In this document: piece by piece, positions 7,762-16,421 of the stretch
How positions within the stretch are numbered: position 1 is the first letter of the stretch
Layout of the letters: the number at the start of each line of letters is the position of its first letter
Made by a program: the position numbers and the translations under genes
The notes under the pieces: generated by a model
Databases searched by the model: none
What the model saw: only the letters and a program-made list of their open reading frames with translations
Told to the model about the DNA's origin: nothing
Origin: Methanomassiliicoccaceae archaeon UBA72
GTDB lineage: Archaea; Thermoplasmatota; Thermoplasmata; Methanomassiliicoccales; Methanomethylophilaceae
Assembly (NCBI GenBank): GCA_002509405.1
Contig: DAVO01000004.1
Span: 1 to 20,639, forward strand
Direction of reading: 5' to 3'
Length of the DNA: 20,639 nt

Positions 7762-10382
7762 TGGTCGCGAACGCGATAGTTATCAGGAACATATGCAAGA
7801 CGTTTACTACTAAAGCAGACGCCAACCATGAGAAAAAACTATTCAGCAGGAGCGAAAGGTTTATCAGAAATGTAATAGAAAACATCACTCTTGAAATCAG
7901 AAAAGGAGAAGTATTCGGCATCATCGGAAGGAACGGGTCAGGAAAAAGCACTCTTCTGAAGATGATCTCTATGATCATGAAACCCGATTCTGGCACGATA
8001 GATATCAACGGGCGAGTTGCGAGCATACTCGAGCTTGGGATGGGCTTCCACCAGGACCTCAGTGGCCGGGAGAACATCTACATAAAAGGATCGATGTACG
8101 GGTTCACTAAACAGCAGATCGATGACAGAGTGGATGACATAATAAGGTATGCAGAACTCGAAGACTACATCGATCTCCCGATCAGAGTCTATTCATCGGG
8201 AATGACTTCCCGCCTGGCGTTCGCAATCATGATCAACGTGGATGCGGATATAATGATTTTGGACGAGGTGCTCTCCACAGGTGACCTGGCGTTCGGCAAG
8301 AAGTCCGGCGCACATTTCTCGAATATGAAGAGCATGGGGAAAACGATAATAATTGTCGCCCACTCGATGTCCACTATGAGAGAGATGTGCGACAGGGTCG
8401 CATGGATCGACGGGGGAACGATTAGAGAAGTCGGCGCGCCGAACGTGGTATGTGGGCACTACGAGACAGAGCTGGCGGAGTCTTTTGAAGTGATAAAGGA
8501 ACTTGCAGAATCCGGAGTTCCCGCTTCTCAGAATTCTCTGGGATGTATGTACCGCGACGGAATAAACGTCGACAAGAATACGGAACACGCAAGGGCATGG
8601 TTCGAGAAAGCGGCAGGCTACGGGAACGAGGAAGCAAAGATCAATCTTGCAGATATGTTCATCGCCGAAGGGAAATCGGAGGATCGCGAAAAGGCTCTGG
8701 ACTTATACATGGGCGCCGCAAGGAAAGGCAACCGCGATGCGCGTACCAAGCTTTCCAGATTGCTGACGCAGGAAAAATCAGATCTCGGAAAAGAGGTGGC
8801 CGAAGATTTCATGAAATTGCTGCCCTCTGGAAATCCGTCTCTGTATTACGATTACGCAGACCTTATAATGAAGACGGCCTGGAACAACGAAGAACGGTCG
8901 AAAGCCCTTGAATGGTTTCAAAAATCTGCGGATTCCGGGAACGTCAACGCCATGTACCAGATTGCGTTAATGTACAGAGATGGCAACGGTCCCAAAAAGG
9001 ACCTATCAAAACATTTGGAATGGCTCAGGAATGCCGCGGAAAACGGTCACGTCATGTCTCAGCTGACCCTGGGAAACATGTACCGCGACGGCATAAGGGT
9101 AGAGAGCGACGAATCGGAAGCGTTCCGCTGGTACGAAACGGCCGCGAAGAACAACAATGTCGACGCGATCTATCAAGTGGCTATAATGTACCGCGAAGGC
9201 AGAGGTGTCGAGGAGAACAGGGAAGAATCCGACAGGTGGCTCAGACTCTACTCGGAGCATGACCTTCTGCGGCAGATCAACATCCTGGCCGACTCTTTCT
9301 CCCACTGTAAGAACGGAGTTTACGATCCGGAGATTGGCATGAAATGGTATTCCGTCAACGCGGAGCACAACAACGCCGAATCCAAATATCAGATGGGGAT
9401 GATGCTGGCAGACAGCGAAGAGGCGGAGAAGAAGTCTTCGGAGGCGGTATCTCTTTTCAATTCCGCTGCAGATAACGGGCATTTGAACTCAGCCGTCAGG
9501 TTATCAAATTTATACGGACTGGGTCTTGCCGATGAATCCGCTATGGACAGAGCCATAAAGACTATGGACGATCTAGCGAAAAGCGGGAATCCATGGGCCG
9601 CCGTCAATATCGGTAACATGTACGCCAACGGAAACGTAGTGGATGCGGATGGTGAAAAGGCCGTCGAATATCTGAAGATTGCAGCATCATCGAGCCTCCC
9701 CGGCGCGATGCAGAAACTCGGCGAGATGTACCGCGACGGCACATTTGTCGAACAGGATTTCAAAGAAGCCGTCAGATGGTTTGAAGAAGGTATCATTGCA
9801 GGAAACGTCAGTTCAGCTGCGTCTCTTATTAGCATGTACTGTGCAGAAAATGCTGGCAAAGAAACATTTGACCGTGCATTGAAAAGTCTCGAGGATATGT
9901 GTGTGGTAGGCAACGTTTTCGCAATGAAAACCTTAGGTTCTTATTATTTGAACGGAACAGCTGTCGAAGCAGATGCGGAGAAGGCACTTCACTGGTTTAC
10001 AACAGCATCAAAGTTCGGAGACTCCGCATCCATGCATACAATCGGAGAGATGTACCGCGACGGCAGGGGCACCGATAAGAGTGCAGTTGAAGCGTTGAAA
10101 TGTTTTATGTCCGCTGCCAAGCAGGGAAACGTTAACTCCATGCTTTCGATCATCAGGATGCATGATGAGGGTCAGGCAGACCCAGATTCATTTGAATATG
10201 CTTTGAAACGTTTGGAACAAATCGCTGAAGGCGGAAACGTCATCGCCATACGCACTCTTGGAAATATGTATCTGGAAGGCAAGTCCTTACCTAAAGACCT
10301 CGAAGGGGCCAAGTGCTGGTTCGAAAAATCAGCCAAGCTCGGAGACGCATTTTCACGGAATAAACTGAAGTCCTTGGAGTGA
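7758..10382 (+). CDS. Wzt-like ABC transporter ATPase fused to about 17 Sel1-like repeats
   Basis: This 874-residue protein is the ATPase partner of the upstream permease. Residues 1-240 are the nucleotide-binding domain: Walker A GRNGSGKST within 54-65, the signature YSSGMTSRLAFA near 145 (the SSGM form is typical of Wzt/TagH exporters), Walker B ADIMILDE at 163-170 with catalytic E170, and switch H202. From about residue 250 to the end there are about 17 Sel1-like repeats of 34-38 residues, many with GNMYRDG or GEMYRDG and some degenerate. Wzt proteins usually carry a beta-sandwich there that reads the end of the glycan; none is seen here. I place the start at ATG 7758, overlapping the permease stop by 4 nt. 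The frame stays open upstream to 7641, but only inside the permease gene. It ends one base before the convergent isomerase gene. Confidence 0.93.
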   Translation: MMVANAIVIRNICKTFTTKADANHEKKLFSRSERFIRNVIENITLEIRKGEVFGIIGRNGSGKSTLLKMISMIMKPDSGTIDINGRVASILELGMGFHQDLSGRENIYIKGSMYGFTKQQIDDRVDDIIRYAELEDYIDLPIRVYSSGMTSRLAFAIMINVDADIMILDEVLSTGDLAFGKKSGAHFSNMKSMGKTIIIVAHSMSTMREMCDRVAWIDGGTIREVGAPNVVCGHYETELAESFEVIKELAESGVPASQNSLGCMYRDGINVDKNTEHARAWFEKAAGYGNEEAKINLADMFIAEGKSEDREKALDLYMGAARKGNRDARTKLSRLLTQEKSDLGKEVAEDFMKLLPSGNPSLYYDYADLIMKTAWNNEERSKALEWFQKSADSGNVNAMYQIALMYRDGNGPKKDLSKHLEWLRNAAENGHVMSQLTLGNMYRDGIRVESDESEAFRWYETAAKNNNVDAIYQVAIMYREGRGVEENREESDRWLRLYSEHDLLRQINILADSFSHCKNGVYDPEIGMKWYSVNAEHNNAESKYQMGMMLADSEEAEKKSSEAVSLFNSAADNGHLNSAVRLSNLYGLGLADESAMDRAIKTMDDLAKSGNPWAAVNIGNMYANGNVVDADGEKAVEYLKIAASSSLPGAMQKLGEMYRDGTFVEQDFKEAVRWFEEGIIAGNVSSAASLISMYCAENAGKETFDRALKSLEDMCVVGNVFAMKTLGSYYLNGTAVEADAEKALHWFTTASKFGDSASMHTIGEMYRDGRGTDKSAVEALKCFMSAAKQGNVNSMLSIIRMHDEGQADPDSFEYALKRLEQIAEGGNVIAIRTLGNMYLEGKSLPKDLEGAKCWFEKSAKLGDAFSRNKLKSLE
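8547..10063 (+). repeat. Dispersed 14-bp repeat ATGTACCGCGACGG within the Sel1 coding region
   Basis: Exact copies lie at 8547-8560, 9078-9091, 9726-9739 and 10050-10063. A one-base variant lies at 9186-9199. Each encodes MYRDG at the same place in a Sel1 unit. An exact minus-strand copy at 297-310 and a variant at 84-97 fall in the other Sel1 gene. Confidence 0.85.
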
Positions 10383-10383
10383 A

Positions 10384-11409
10384 TCAGTTCGGCCTTACTT
10401 TTATGGGCACGTCTTCCTTTTTTGGTTTCCCGTTGCATCTTCTCTCTATCTCGGCCTTCAGCGATTTGATCGGATCCACGCTTATAGGGTCCACGCTATT
10501 CATAAGTGCCAGATAGTATGAAACGTAATCGCCCAGTATGATGCCTTTCAATATGCATTCCGTTCTCGTCTCGCCCTCTATCTTTACCGTGCGGAACTCG
10601 GTGCCGTACTGCTTCATGGTGAAAACGCTCGCACACACGACCTCTCTTATCGAGGGAATCTGGACATCCGGCATTATCATGACGGGGGCGAGAACGTCAT
10701 TGGAAGATACTGACCAGCCGACGATCTCGTTGTGATTGAACTCCGGCATGACGCAATTGAACGCTACCATCTTTGAATTTTCCGATATCTGGGTCTTCCA
10801 GCGCGTGGATACCGAGGCGACCGATCTGTCTGTGCATATCACTGGTATCTTGCCGAACATGTACTCTGCAAGCTCCAGCGCGATGTTGTCCCCGTTGCAC
10901 TTCAGGCTTTCGCTGTATTTCCTGATGCTGTTGAAAGAGCTCGCCACACCGAGTTCTAGGGAAGTGCCGGCCACGCGGTCGATTATCCTGCATATGTATC
11001 CGGTCATCAGGCCTATGGCCTGTCTGGGCTGCACACCGTCGCACAAGGGGACGATCGGATCCCCACGTTGCTCGGCCATGTCCCAGAGGTCTCCTCCCGA
11101 TGCGATCACGACAATTCTGCAACCTCTTTTCACGGCCTCCTCGTACATGGCCTTGGTCTCCCAGGTATTGCCTGAATAGCTTGATATGACCGCGAGGGTC
11201 TTTTCGGACGCCCAGGCCGGGAATACGGGATATCTGAGAACACATATGTTAATACGGGAAGTATCGTAGCACATATCGCAGACGATGTCGCCGGATATGC
11301 CGGAGCCCCCCATCCCGCACAGTATTATGCCGTTGCAACATTCGAAATCTATATCGAAGTCGGGAGCAAGGTCGAAGGAGTTCCTGAGGTCGTCGACGAA
11401 CCTGTCCAT
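10384..11409 (-). CDS. Bifunctional phosphoglucose/phosphomannose isomerase
   Basis: This 341-residue SIS-domain enzyme interconverts fructose 6-phosphate with glucose 6-phosphate and mannose 6-phosphate. The first SIS domain has GMGGSGISGD at 32-41 and the phosphate-binding SSYSGNTWET at 76-85. Candidate catalytic residues are E210 in QISEN and H226 in FNHNE; their spacing of 16 matches the Glu/His pair I recall from the Pyrobaculum enzyme. The family is typical of Archaea and some bacteria that lack classical PGI. The gene stands alone and converges on the ABC ATPase gene with one base between stops. A TATA-like element lies about 80 nt upstream. It probably feeds glucose and mannose phosphates into nucleotide-sugar synthesis. 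Confidence 0.92.
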   Translation of the reverse strand: MDRFVDDLRNSFDLAPDFDIDFECCNGIILCGMGGSGISGDIVCDMCYDTSRINICVLRYPVFPAWASEKTLAVISSYSGNTWETKAMYEEAVKRGCRIVVIASGGDLWDMAEQRGDPIVPLCDGVQPRQAIGLMTGYICRIIDRVAGTSLELGVASSFNSIRKYSESLKCNGDNIALELAEYMFGKIPVICTDRSVASVSTRWKTQISENSKMVAFNCVMPEFNHNEIVGWSVSSNDVLAPVMIMPDVQIPSIREVVCASVFTMKQYGTEFRTVKIEGETRTECILKGIILGDYVSYYLALMNSVDPISVDPIKSLKAEIERRCNGKPKKEDVPIKVRPN

Positions 11410-11485
11410 CTGGCCCTGCAGATCCTTGTAACAGCCCTATTGTCTATTCATTTAGGAAATCGCCCTAACATTAGATTGCATACCG

Positions 11486-11495
11486 TAATATAAAC
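11486..11495 (-). promoter_or_regulatory. Candidate TATA box for the isomerase gene
   Basis: The minus strand reads GTTTATATTA. A start about 25 nt downstream would leave a leader of roughly 55 nt before the ATG at 11409. The rest of the 203-nt gap (11410-11612) is AT-rich with short T-runs on both strands and no open frame worth calling. Confidence 0.45.
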
Positions 11496-11612
11496 ATAAT
11501 CTGCTGGACAGCATCAAATGATGATTTTTTAAATGCCGTTAATAAAAATATCATCCACATCCCGACCTTAAGATTTAGCATTGTTTTTCCTTTTAATTCA
11601 AAGGTTGCTTTT

Positions 11613-13313
11613 TCAGCCGTTCCTCAGTCTGTTCATCATGCTGCGGAAGTAGTCCCTGAACTTGTTCTTTATCAGCAGTGGGACATCTGACATCGAAAAG
11701 ATTAGGTCGTGGTATTCCGAGTGGGCAGGGTCGCTCGCCCATCTTATTGCCTTCATATTTTCCGTCTCGTCGGTACTCGTATTTCTCCAGAAGGAGCGGA
11801 GCCATTCCCCTATAGCTTCGTATTCGATCGACGGCACATATTCACCGAAGATCGAGATAAGGTTCTTTGCGTAATCGTCCGATCCTGCCGTTATCATTCC
11901 CGAAGCGTATTTCCTGTACTGTTCGGCCGGGTCGTCATCGTCAAAGTAGACCGGCTTTCCGGAGCTGTCGATGCTACGTATCCGTCCTTCGCTGGATGTC
12001 ATCAGGAATTCCGGCAGGTCTATGGAGGTAAGGCTCAGGAACGCCCTGTGTCCGTCGTGGAATCCGGCGGCCCTGCCGTCCGATCCGGAATAGAGCAATG
12101 TGAAGTATATGCCGGTCGTCTTCTTTCCGGAGGCGGTGCCGATAAGCTTCTGGGAAGAGAACTTCTCTGTGGTCGCGTCTACCACGTAGACGTGTTCTTT
12201 GGAACCGGTGTATTTTTCGATGTAACGGCCGTATTTCTCGAGTTCTTTGCTCATAAGGGCTTCGAACAGCTGCCTGTTTTCCCCGAACAGGTCTTTCTTA
12301 TTTCCCTCCAGTCCTTTCACTTCGGGATGTTCAGAAAAAAAACCTGCGATGTCGTCTTCGTAACCGGGATAGTCTCGTCCGTTTATTCCGAACAGGATGT
12401 TGAACGTCCTTACAGCGTAGACGTAATGGTTTTCGATATCCCCGTACATTATGTCGTATGCCCTCCGGGCGTTGTACCCGTCCCTGGCGACGAAGAGGAG
12501 CACGCCATCCTTATCCGCGGTCCTTTCGATGAATGTGGCGAAGGCCGAATTAACCGGACCGCCGTATCTGTATCCGATTTCGTACCAGAAATTGTCTTTC
12601 GGTACGTTCATAGAATGTAGCGCATCCATAGCGACGGTCACCGAACGGCCGAGGCTCCTATTCCTTCTGTAATATCTGTACTCTCTTTTGTGTTCCGAAA
12701 AGTAGCGGTCTATTACCTTGGGATACTTCAACGCCCTTATGCCCATCTTCGAAGGAGTCTTCACGTCCGAAACGATGCCGTCGCCTATATGTACCAAATC
12801 TTCAGGGCCGATGCCCAGGTCCTCCAGCACGAGGGAAAACAGCTCTCCGGAATGTTTGCTCTTCCTGTGCTCGCACGACACGTACAGATGTTCGTACCCT
12901 TCGAAGCCGTTCTTACCCAGTACTTCGGATAAAAAAACCGACGGAAGGTACATGTCGGAAAGGAGCAGGATGCGTTTTCCGGATCTTTTCAATTCGTCGA
13001 ACACGGCCTTCATCTCGGGGTTCGGCAGTAGCACCTGCCGTTCGAAAAGAAGCTCCTGTTCTTTCAGGTCTTTGAAACGGCCGTCGATCCCGTCGTATAT
13101 CTCGTCCAGCGTGACCTCTTCAAATTCTTTGGAACGTGAGGTCCTTTCGGCCCGTATACGTTCGGTGGCGAATCCGGGCCTTCGGAGATGGGACTCCATA
13201 TGGCGGAAGAGGTCGACCGGTGAAACGTAGGGTCTTAGAAGAAGGGTGTCGAAAACATCGAAAGAGACGAAACCGTATTTTTCAGTCTCTTTCAGTATAT
13301 CGGCCGCGTCCAT
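11613..13313 (-). CDS. HAD-superfamily protein of the COG5610 type from a glycan locus
   Basis: This 566-residue protein starts with a HAD domain. Motif I is SFDVFDTLLLR with nucleophile D19. Motif II is LLLSDMYLP near residue 118. The motif III lysine lies in RKSKHSG, and motif IV is HIGDGIVSDV near 175-184. The position two after the nucleophile is F21, not the Asp used as acid/base by most HAD phosphatases. The remaining 350 residues have no motif I recognise, apart from a VARDGYNARR segment resembling a second nucleotide- or phosphate-binding loop. Proteins of this layout occur in bacterial polysaccharide loci, and their reaction is not established to my knowledge. It is the last gene of a three-gene operon, starting 5 nt past the SDR stop. 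No signal peptide is visible. Confidence 0.85.
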   Translation of the reverse strand: MDAADILKETEKYGFVSFDVFDTLLLRPYVSPVDLFRHMESHLRRPGFATERIRAERTSRSKEFEEVTLDEIYDGIDGRFKDLKEQELLFERQVLLPNPEMKAVFDELKRSGKRILLLSDMYLPSVFLSEVLGKNGFEGYEHLYVSCEHRKSKHSGELFSLVLEDLGIGPEDLVHIGDGIVSDVKTPSKMGIRALKYPKVIDRYFSEHKREYRYYRRNRSLGRSVTVAMDALHSMNVPKDNFWYEIGYRYGGPVNSAFATFIERTADKDGVLLFVARDGYNARRAYDIMYGDIENHYVYAVRTFNILFGINGRDYPGYEDDIAGFFSEHPEVKGLEGNKKDLFGENRQLFEALMSKELEKYGRYIEKYTGSKEHVYVVDATTEKFSSQKLIGTASGKKTTGIYFTLLYSGSDGRAAGFHDGHRAFLSLTSIDLPEFLMTSSEGRIRSIDSSGKPVYFDDDDPAEQYRKYASGMITAGSDDYAKNLISIFGEYVPSIEYEAIGEWLRSFWRNTSTDETENMKAIRWASDPAHSEYHDLIFSMSDVPLLIKNKFRDYFRSMMNRLRNG

Positions 13314-13317
13314 TCTA

Positions 13318-14226
13318 TCACAGCCGTGCCAGCTCCGCCCTCACAGATTCTCTGACGGCGCTCTCGGAATCGTATTTGAAGGTCCATCCTTTTGCTCTTG
13401 CTTTAGAGATGTCGAACATGTATCTCGGCACGTCCCCTTCCCAGCCGGTGATTCCCCCCGTGTACGTATATTCCGGGGAGGCGCCCATCTCCTCGCACAC
13501 TATGTCCGCTATGCTGTTTACCGTTATCGAAGAATCGTTCGATATGTTGTAGACCTCGACGCCCCTCGTGCGCTTGGAAAAGTAGACGATCCCGTTCAGC
13601 ACGTCAGATATGTGGGCGTACTGCTTCTCCTGCTTGCCGTCCCCCAGTATCTCAAGCTTCTCGGGGTTGTTCTTAATCTTGTTCATGAAATCGAACGTAA
13701 CGCCGTGGGTCATCTTAGGTCCTACCACGTTCGGAAGGCGGAATATCAGGGCGTCGAACCCGTTCAGCGAAGAGTACGCCTTGATCAGCGACTCGGACGC
13801 CAGCTTGTACGCCCCGTAGTATGAGACGGGACGCAGGTCCCCCATGTCCTCCCTAAGCAGGCCCTCCCTGTTACCGTACACCGCGGAGGACGAAGAGAAG
13901 AACAGCTTCCCGATCCCGTTGAGCCTGATGCACTCAAGGACCGACCTGGTGGTTAGAAAGGTCTGCCGGAACTCCAAGGTAGCAAGCTCCTCCTTCTGAC
14001 GGACGTCGGTGTTGGCGGCCAGATGGAATACGGCGTCGCATCCTTTTCCGACCTTCGCAAGCCCTTCAACGTCGGTGACGTCGATGGCCACAGACCCGAA
14101 CCTTTCGTTCTTCGGCCTGTAGCCGGGACTGCGGTCCGCCGAAACGACGTTCCAGCCGTCGCTCAGCAGGCGGTCGATCAGATGATGGCCGATGAAGCCC
14201 GAACCTCCGGTTACAAGTGCTTTCAT
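13318..14226 (-). CDS. NAD-dependent sugar epimerase/dehydratase, extended SDR family
   Basis: This 302-residue protein has the extended-SDR cofactor motif TGGSGFIGHH at 6-15, FHLAANTDV at 67-75, the active-site serines in FSSSSAVYG at 110-118, and catalytic YxxxK at Y137/K141 (YYGAYK). Such enzymes epimerise or dehydrate nucleotide sugars; GalE-like 4-epimerases are the nearest general match, but the substrate cannot be read from sequence. Its ATG overlaps the stop of the GT2 gene by 4 nt (ATGA), and the HAD gene follows 4 nt after its stop. It probably makes the sugar donor used by one of the neighbouring transferases. Confidence 0.9.
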   Translation of the reverse strand: MKALVTGGSGFIGHHLIDRLLSDGWNVVSADRSPGYRPKNERFGSVAIDVTDVEGLAKVGKGCDAVFHLAANTDVRQKEELATLEFRQTFLTTRSVLECIRLNGIGKLFFSSSSAVYGNREGLLREDMGDLRPVSYYGAYKLASESLIKAYSSLNGFDALIFRLPNVVGPKMTHGVTFDFMNKIKNNPEKLEILGDGKQEKQYAHISDVLNGIVYFSKRTRGVEVYNISNDSSITVNSIADIVCEEMGASPEYTYTGGITGWEGDVPRYMFDISKARAKGWTFKYDSESAVRESVRAELARL

Positions 14227-15212
14227 CTTTTTTTGAGCCTCCCGCCGAATACCTTGCCGTTCCTGTAATAGAAGAACTTCAGAAAAACGTTAATCGCGGT
14301 GTAGTAAGAGGACGGCCAAACGCTTAGCCAAACATATTCCGGCGACGGAGGGTCGCTGAGCTCTTTCTTCATCATTTTCCTGCATTCCTCGCTTTTTATG
14401 TAGTCCATGAAGTGCCCCAGGTCCATATGGGCGGCCGAACGCACCCTCATCAGCGCGGACCTTCTTGCGAATTCCTTTCCGAACTCATCGTCTTCGGAAT
14501 TAAAGTGCACGTTCAGATCGGAGTACACTTCCACCTCGCAGGCCCCCCTTACGTTCTGCTTCGTGAAGCAGATCGAAGAGGGGTTCTGATAGTAAAGATA
14601 CATCGGTCTGTCGCAGTAGCAGTAGGTGCCGCATTTTTCCAGGACGCGGTAGATGAAATCTATATCTTCGGCGTAGCTTCCCTCGATGAATCTTAGTCCG
14701 TTATCCTTGAGGAATTTTCTTCGCAGGAGCATAGACCAAGCAGTCACGGGGACCATCTCGTAAGCACGGAATCGCAACGCCTCCTTTCCCGTAGCCACGG
14801 TGATGCGGGCGTCCCAAGCAGGCTCCCTGTAGTTCACGTCCGTAGAACGCACGAAGTTGCACTGGCACACGTCGGCCCGATACTTTTCGGCCATGCCGAA
14901 CATGGTCCTCATGAAGTCCGGGTACGGGACGTCGTCCGCGTCCAGGAACCAGACGTAATCTCCGCTGGCCGCGTCCAGGCCGAGATTGCGGGCCTCTCCG
15001 AGGACTCCGATGCCCTTCTGGATGATCACGCGGTGCCCGCCGAGCACACCTGTCATATCCCTTATACGTTCCAGCGAGTCGTCCGTGGTCTTGCTGTCCA
15101 CCACGAAGATGACCTCCATCCCCTCGAACTCCTGGGCCCTCAGGGCCTTCGAGACCCGTTCGATGGACCCCGATTCGTTGTACACGGGGATGACTACGCT
15201 CACTCTTGCCAA
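14223..15212 (-). CDS. Family 2 glycosyltransferase
   Basis: This 329-residue inverting GT-A enzyme begins with VSVVIPVYNESG and carries the metal/nucleotide motif DADD at 91-94, followed by the acceptor-side segment EGSYAEDIDFIYRVLEK with a conserved ED pair. No membrane helices are evident, so it probably works at the inner face of the membrane on a lipid-linked acceptor. It is first in the GT2-SDR-HAD operon. I take the start as TTG (15212-15210), which gives the usual three residues before VSVVIP. A GTG four codons later (15203) is possible. A TATA-like element sits about 35 nt upstream, facing away from the next gene's promoter. Confidence 0.92.
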   Translation of the reverse strand: MARVSVVIPVYNESGSIERVSKALRAQEFEGMEVIFVVDSKTTDDSLERIRDMTGVLGGHRVIIQKGIGVLGEARNLGLDAASGDYVWFLDADDVPYPDFMRTMFGMAEKYRADVCQCNFVRSTDVNYREPAWDARITVATGKEALRFRAYEMVPVTAWSMLLRRKFLKDNGLRFIEGSYAEDIDFIYRVLEKCGTYCYCDRPMYLYYQNPSSICFTKQNVRGACEVEVYSDLNVHFNSEDDEFGKEFARRSALMRVRSAAHMDLGHFMDYIKSEECRKMMKKELSDPPSPEYVWLSVWPSSYYTAINVFLKFFYYRNGKVFGGRLKKR

Positions 15213-15245
15213 CAGGACACCAGCGGAGGGCTATACGGAATCCCA

Positions 15246-15300
15246 GTTTATAGTTTGTTCAGAAAACTCCCGTAGTGCGACCATCGGGAGATAATATAAA
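15246..15300. promoter_or_regulatory. Divergent promoter region between two glycosyltransferase genes
   Basis: On the minus strand CTATAAAC (15253-15246) faces the GT2 operon. On the plus strand AATATAAA (15293-15300) faces the GT4 gene. Each lies about 32-34 nt from its start codon, a spacing that fits short archaeal leaders. Shared regulation of the two units is possible. Confidence 0.5.
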
Positions 15301-15331
15301 CCGAACAACGCATTGAGGTGCCAGTGTTTAC

Positions 15332-16372
15332 GTGACCCAACTGATTGTTATGAGACGTTATCCGGACATCGAAGGAAAGGGCACAGGCATAGGGTCCTAC
15401 TCCGACATGTTGGATTCCATGCTGTCGGAGAACGGTGTGGACCATGAGGACGTCTACTTAAAATTGTCCACCGACGAGGGATACCTCAAATGTCTGAGAC
15501 AAGGGTTCATCGCCCCGTCCCTCTTTTTGAGAAAAACGGATTGTCAGCTTTACCATGCCACCGACGAGCTATGCTGCATGTCGTTTCCGCGCATCAGGGG
15601 AAAGAAGGTTGTGACCTTTCATCATGTCTCAAAGGGCAGGGAAGGAAAGTCTCCATTGCTCTTTGCAATATGGAAGATCGCCGCGAAGCGCGCGGTGAAA
15701 CATTCTGACGCGATAATCGCGGTATCGCACCAGACGAGGGACGAGGTCGTAGGGAAACTGGGGGCGGACCCGGAAAAGGTGTACGTCCTGGAACATACCG
15801 TAGATCCGGTCTTCAGAGACCTAGGGGGGCCCAGGGAGAAGGTCATAGGCTTCGTGGGAACGCTGATAGAAAGGAAAAACGTCCCTGGAGGGTTAAGGGC
15901 GTTCAAACTGTTCACGGAGATGCCCGGCACAGACGGATACAGGTTCGTCATATGCGGCGAAGGGCCGATGAAAAGCGAGCTCGTCTCGCTTTCTGAATCA
16001 TTGGGCATCGCCGATAGGGTGGTGTTCACGTCCGGCCTTGGAAAAAAAGATCTTCTGGAACTATACAACGGAATGGTCGTTTTCGCAAACTCCTCCATGC
16101 ACGAGGGGCTGGGGCTGACGGCGCTGGAGGCCCAGGCATGCGGTGCGCCGGTAGTTTTTTTCAAAGATGCAGATATCCCGGAGGAGGCGACGAAGCATTT
16201 CGTCCCTTCCGGAGACGAGGAGGAGTTCGCCCGGAACATGTACAAACTGGCGATGGACGAAGAATACAGGAGGAAGGTCACCGGGGGCGCCTCGTTCGGG
16301 CTGAGCCCGGAGGAGTACTCCCGGGAGCTGTTCGGAATATATTCCAAGGTGCTGGGCAGGAAGTTTCCGTAA
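15332..16372 (+). CDS. Family 4 glycosyltransferase
   Basis: This 346-residue retaining GT-B enzyme transfers a sugar from a nucleotide donor to a glycan or lipid acceptor. The N-terminal acceptor domain includes GTGIGSYSDML and VVTFHHVSKG. The C-terminal donor domain begins at about 172 with FVGTLIERKN, where R181/K182 bind the donor phosphates. The EX7E motif is E258...E266 in HEGLGLTALEAQACGAPVV. The start is GTG, with GAGGTG 11 nt upstream (15315-15320). It is a close paralogue of the gene at 18917-19972; their donor-domain motifs align one residue apart without gaps. Stop is TAA. Donor and acceptor are unknown. Confidence 0.94.
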   Translation: MTQLIVMRRYPDIEGKGTGIGSYSDMLDSMLSENGVDHEDVYLKLSTDEGYLKCLRQGFIAPSLFLRKTDCQLYHATDELCCMSFPRIRGKKVVTFHHVSKGREGKSPLLFAIWKIAAKRAVKHSDAIIAVSHQTRDEVVGKLGADPEKVYVLEHTVDPVFRDLGGPREKVIGFVGTLIERKNVPGGLRAFKLFTEMPGTDGYRFVICGEGPMKSELVSLSESLGIADRVVFTSGLGKKDLLELYNGMVVFANSSMHEGLGLTALEAQACGAPVVFFKDADIPEEATKHFVPSGDEEEFARNMYKLAMDEEYRRKVTGGASFGLSPEEYSRELFGIYSKVLGRKFP

Positions 16373-16421
16373 AAGGATGCCGTCTACCGACAGCAGGACG
16401 TCTCTCGGGCTGTAGCATGAG

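Noticed and set aside
11709..12620. A 303-codon open frame opposite the HAD gene
   Set aside because: It is antisense to a clear HAD coding region and has no recognisable motif.
15622..16347. A 241-codon minus-strand frame opposite the first GT4 gene
   Set aside because: It is Ser/Pro-rich antisense of a well-supported glycosyltransferase.
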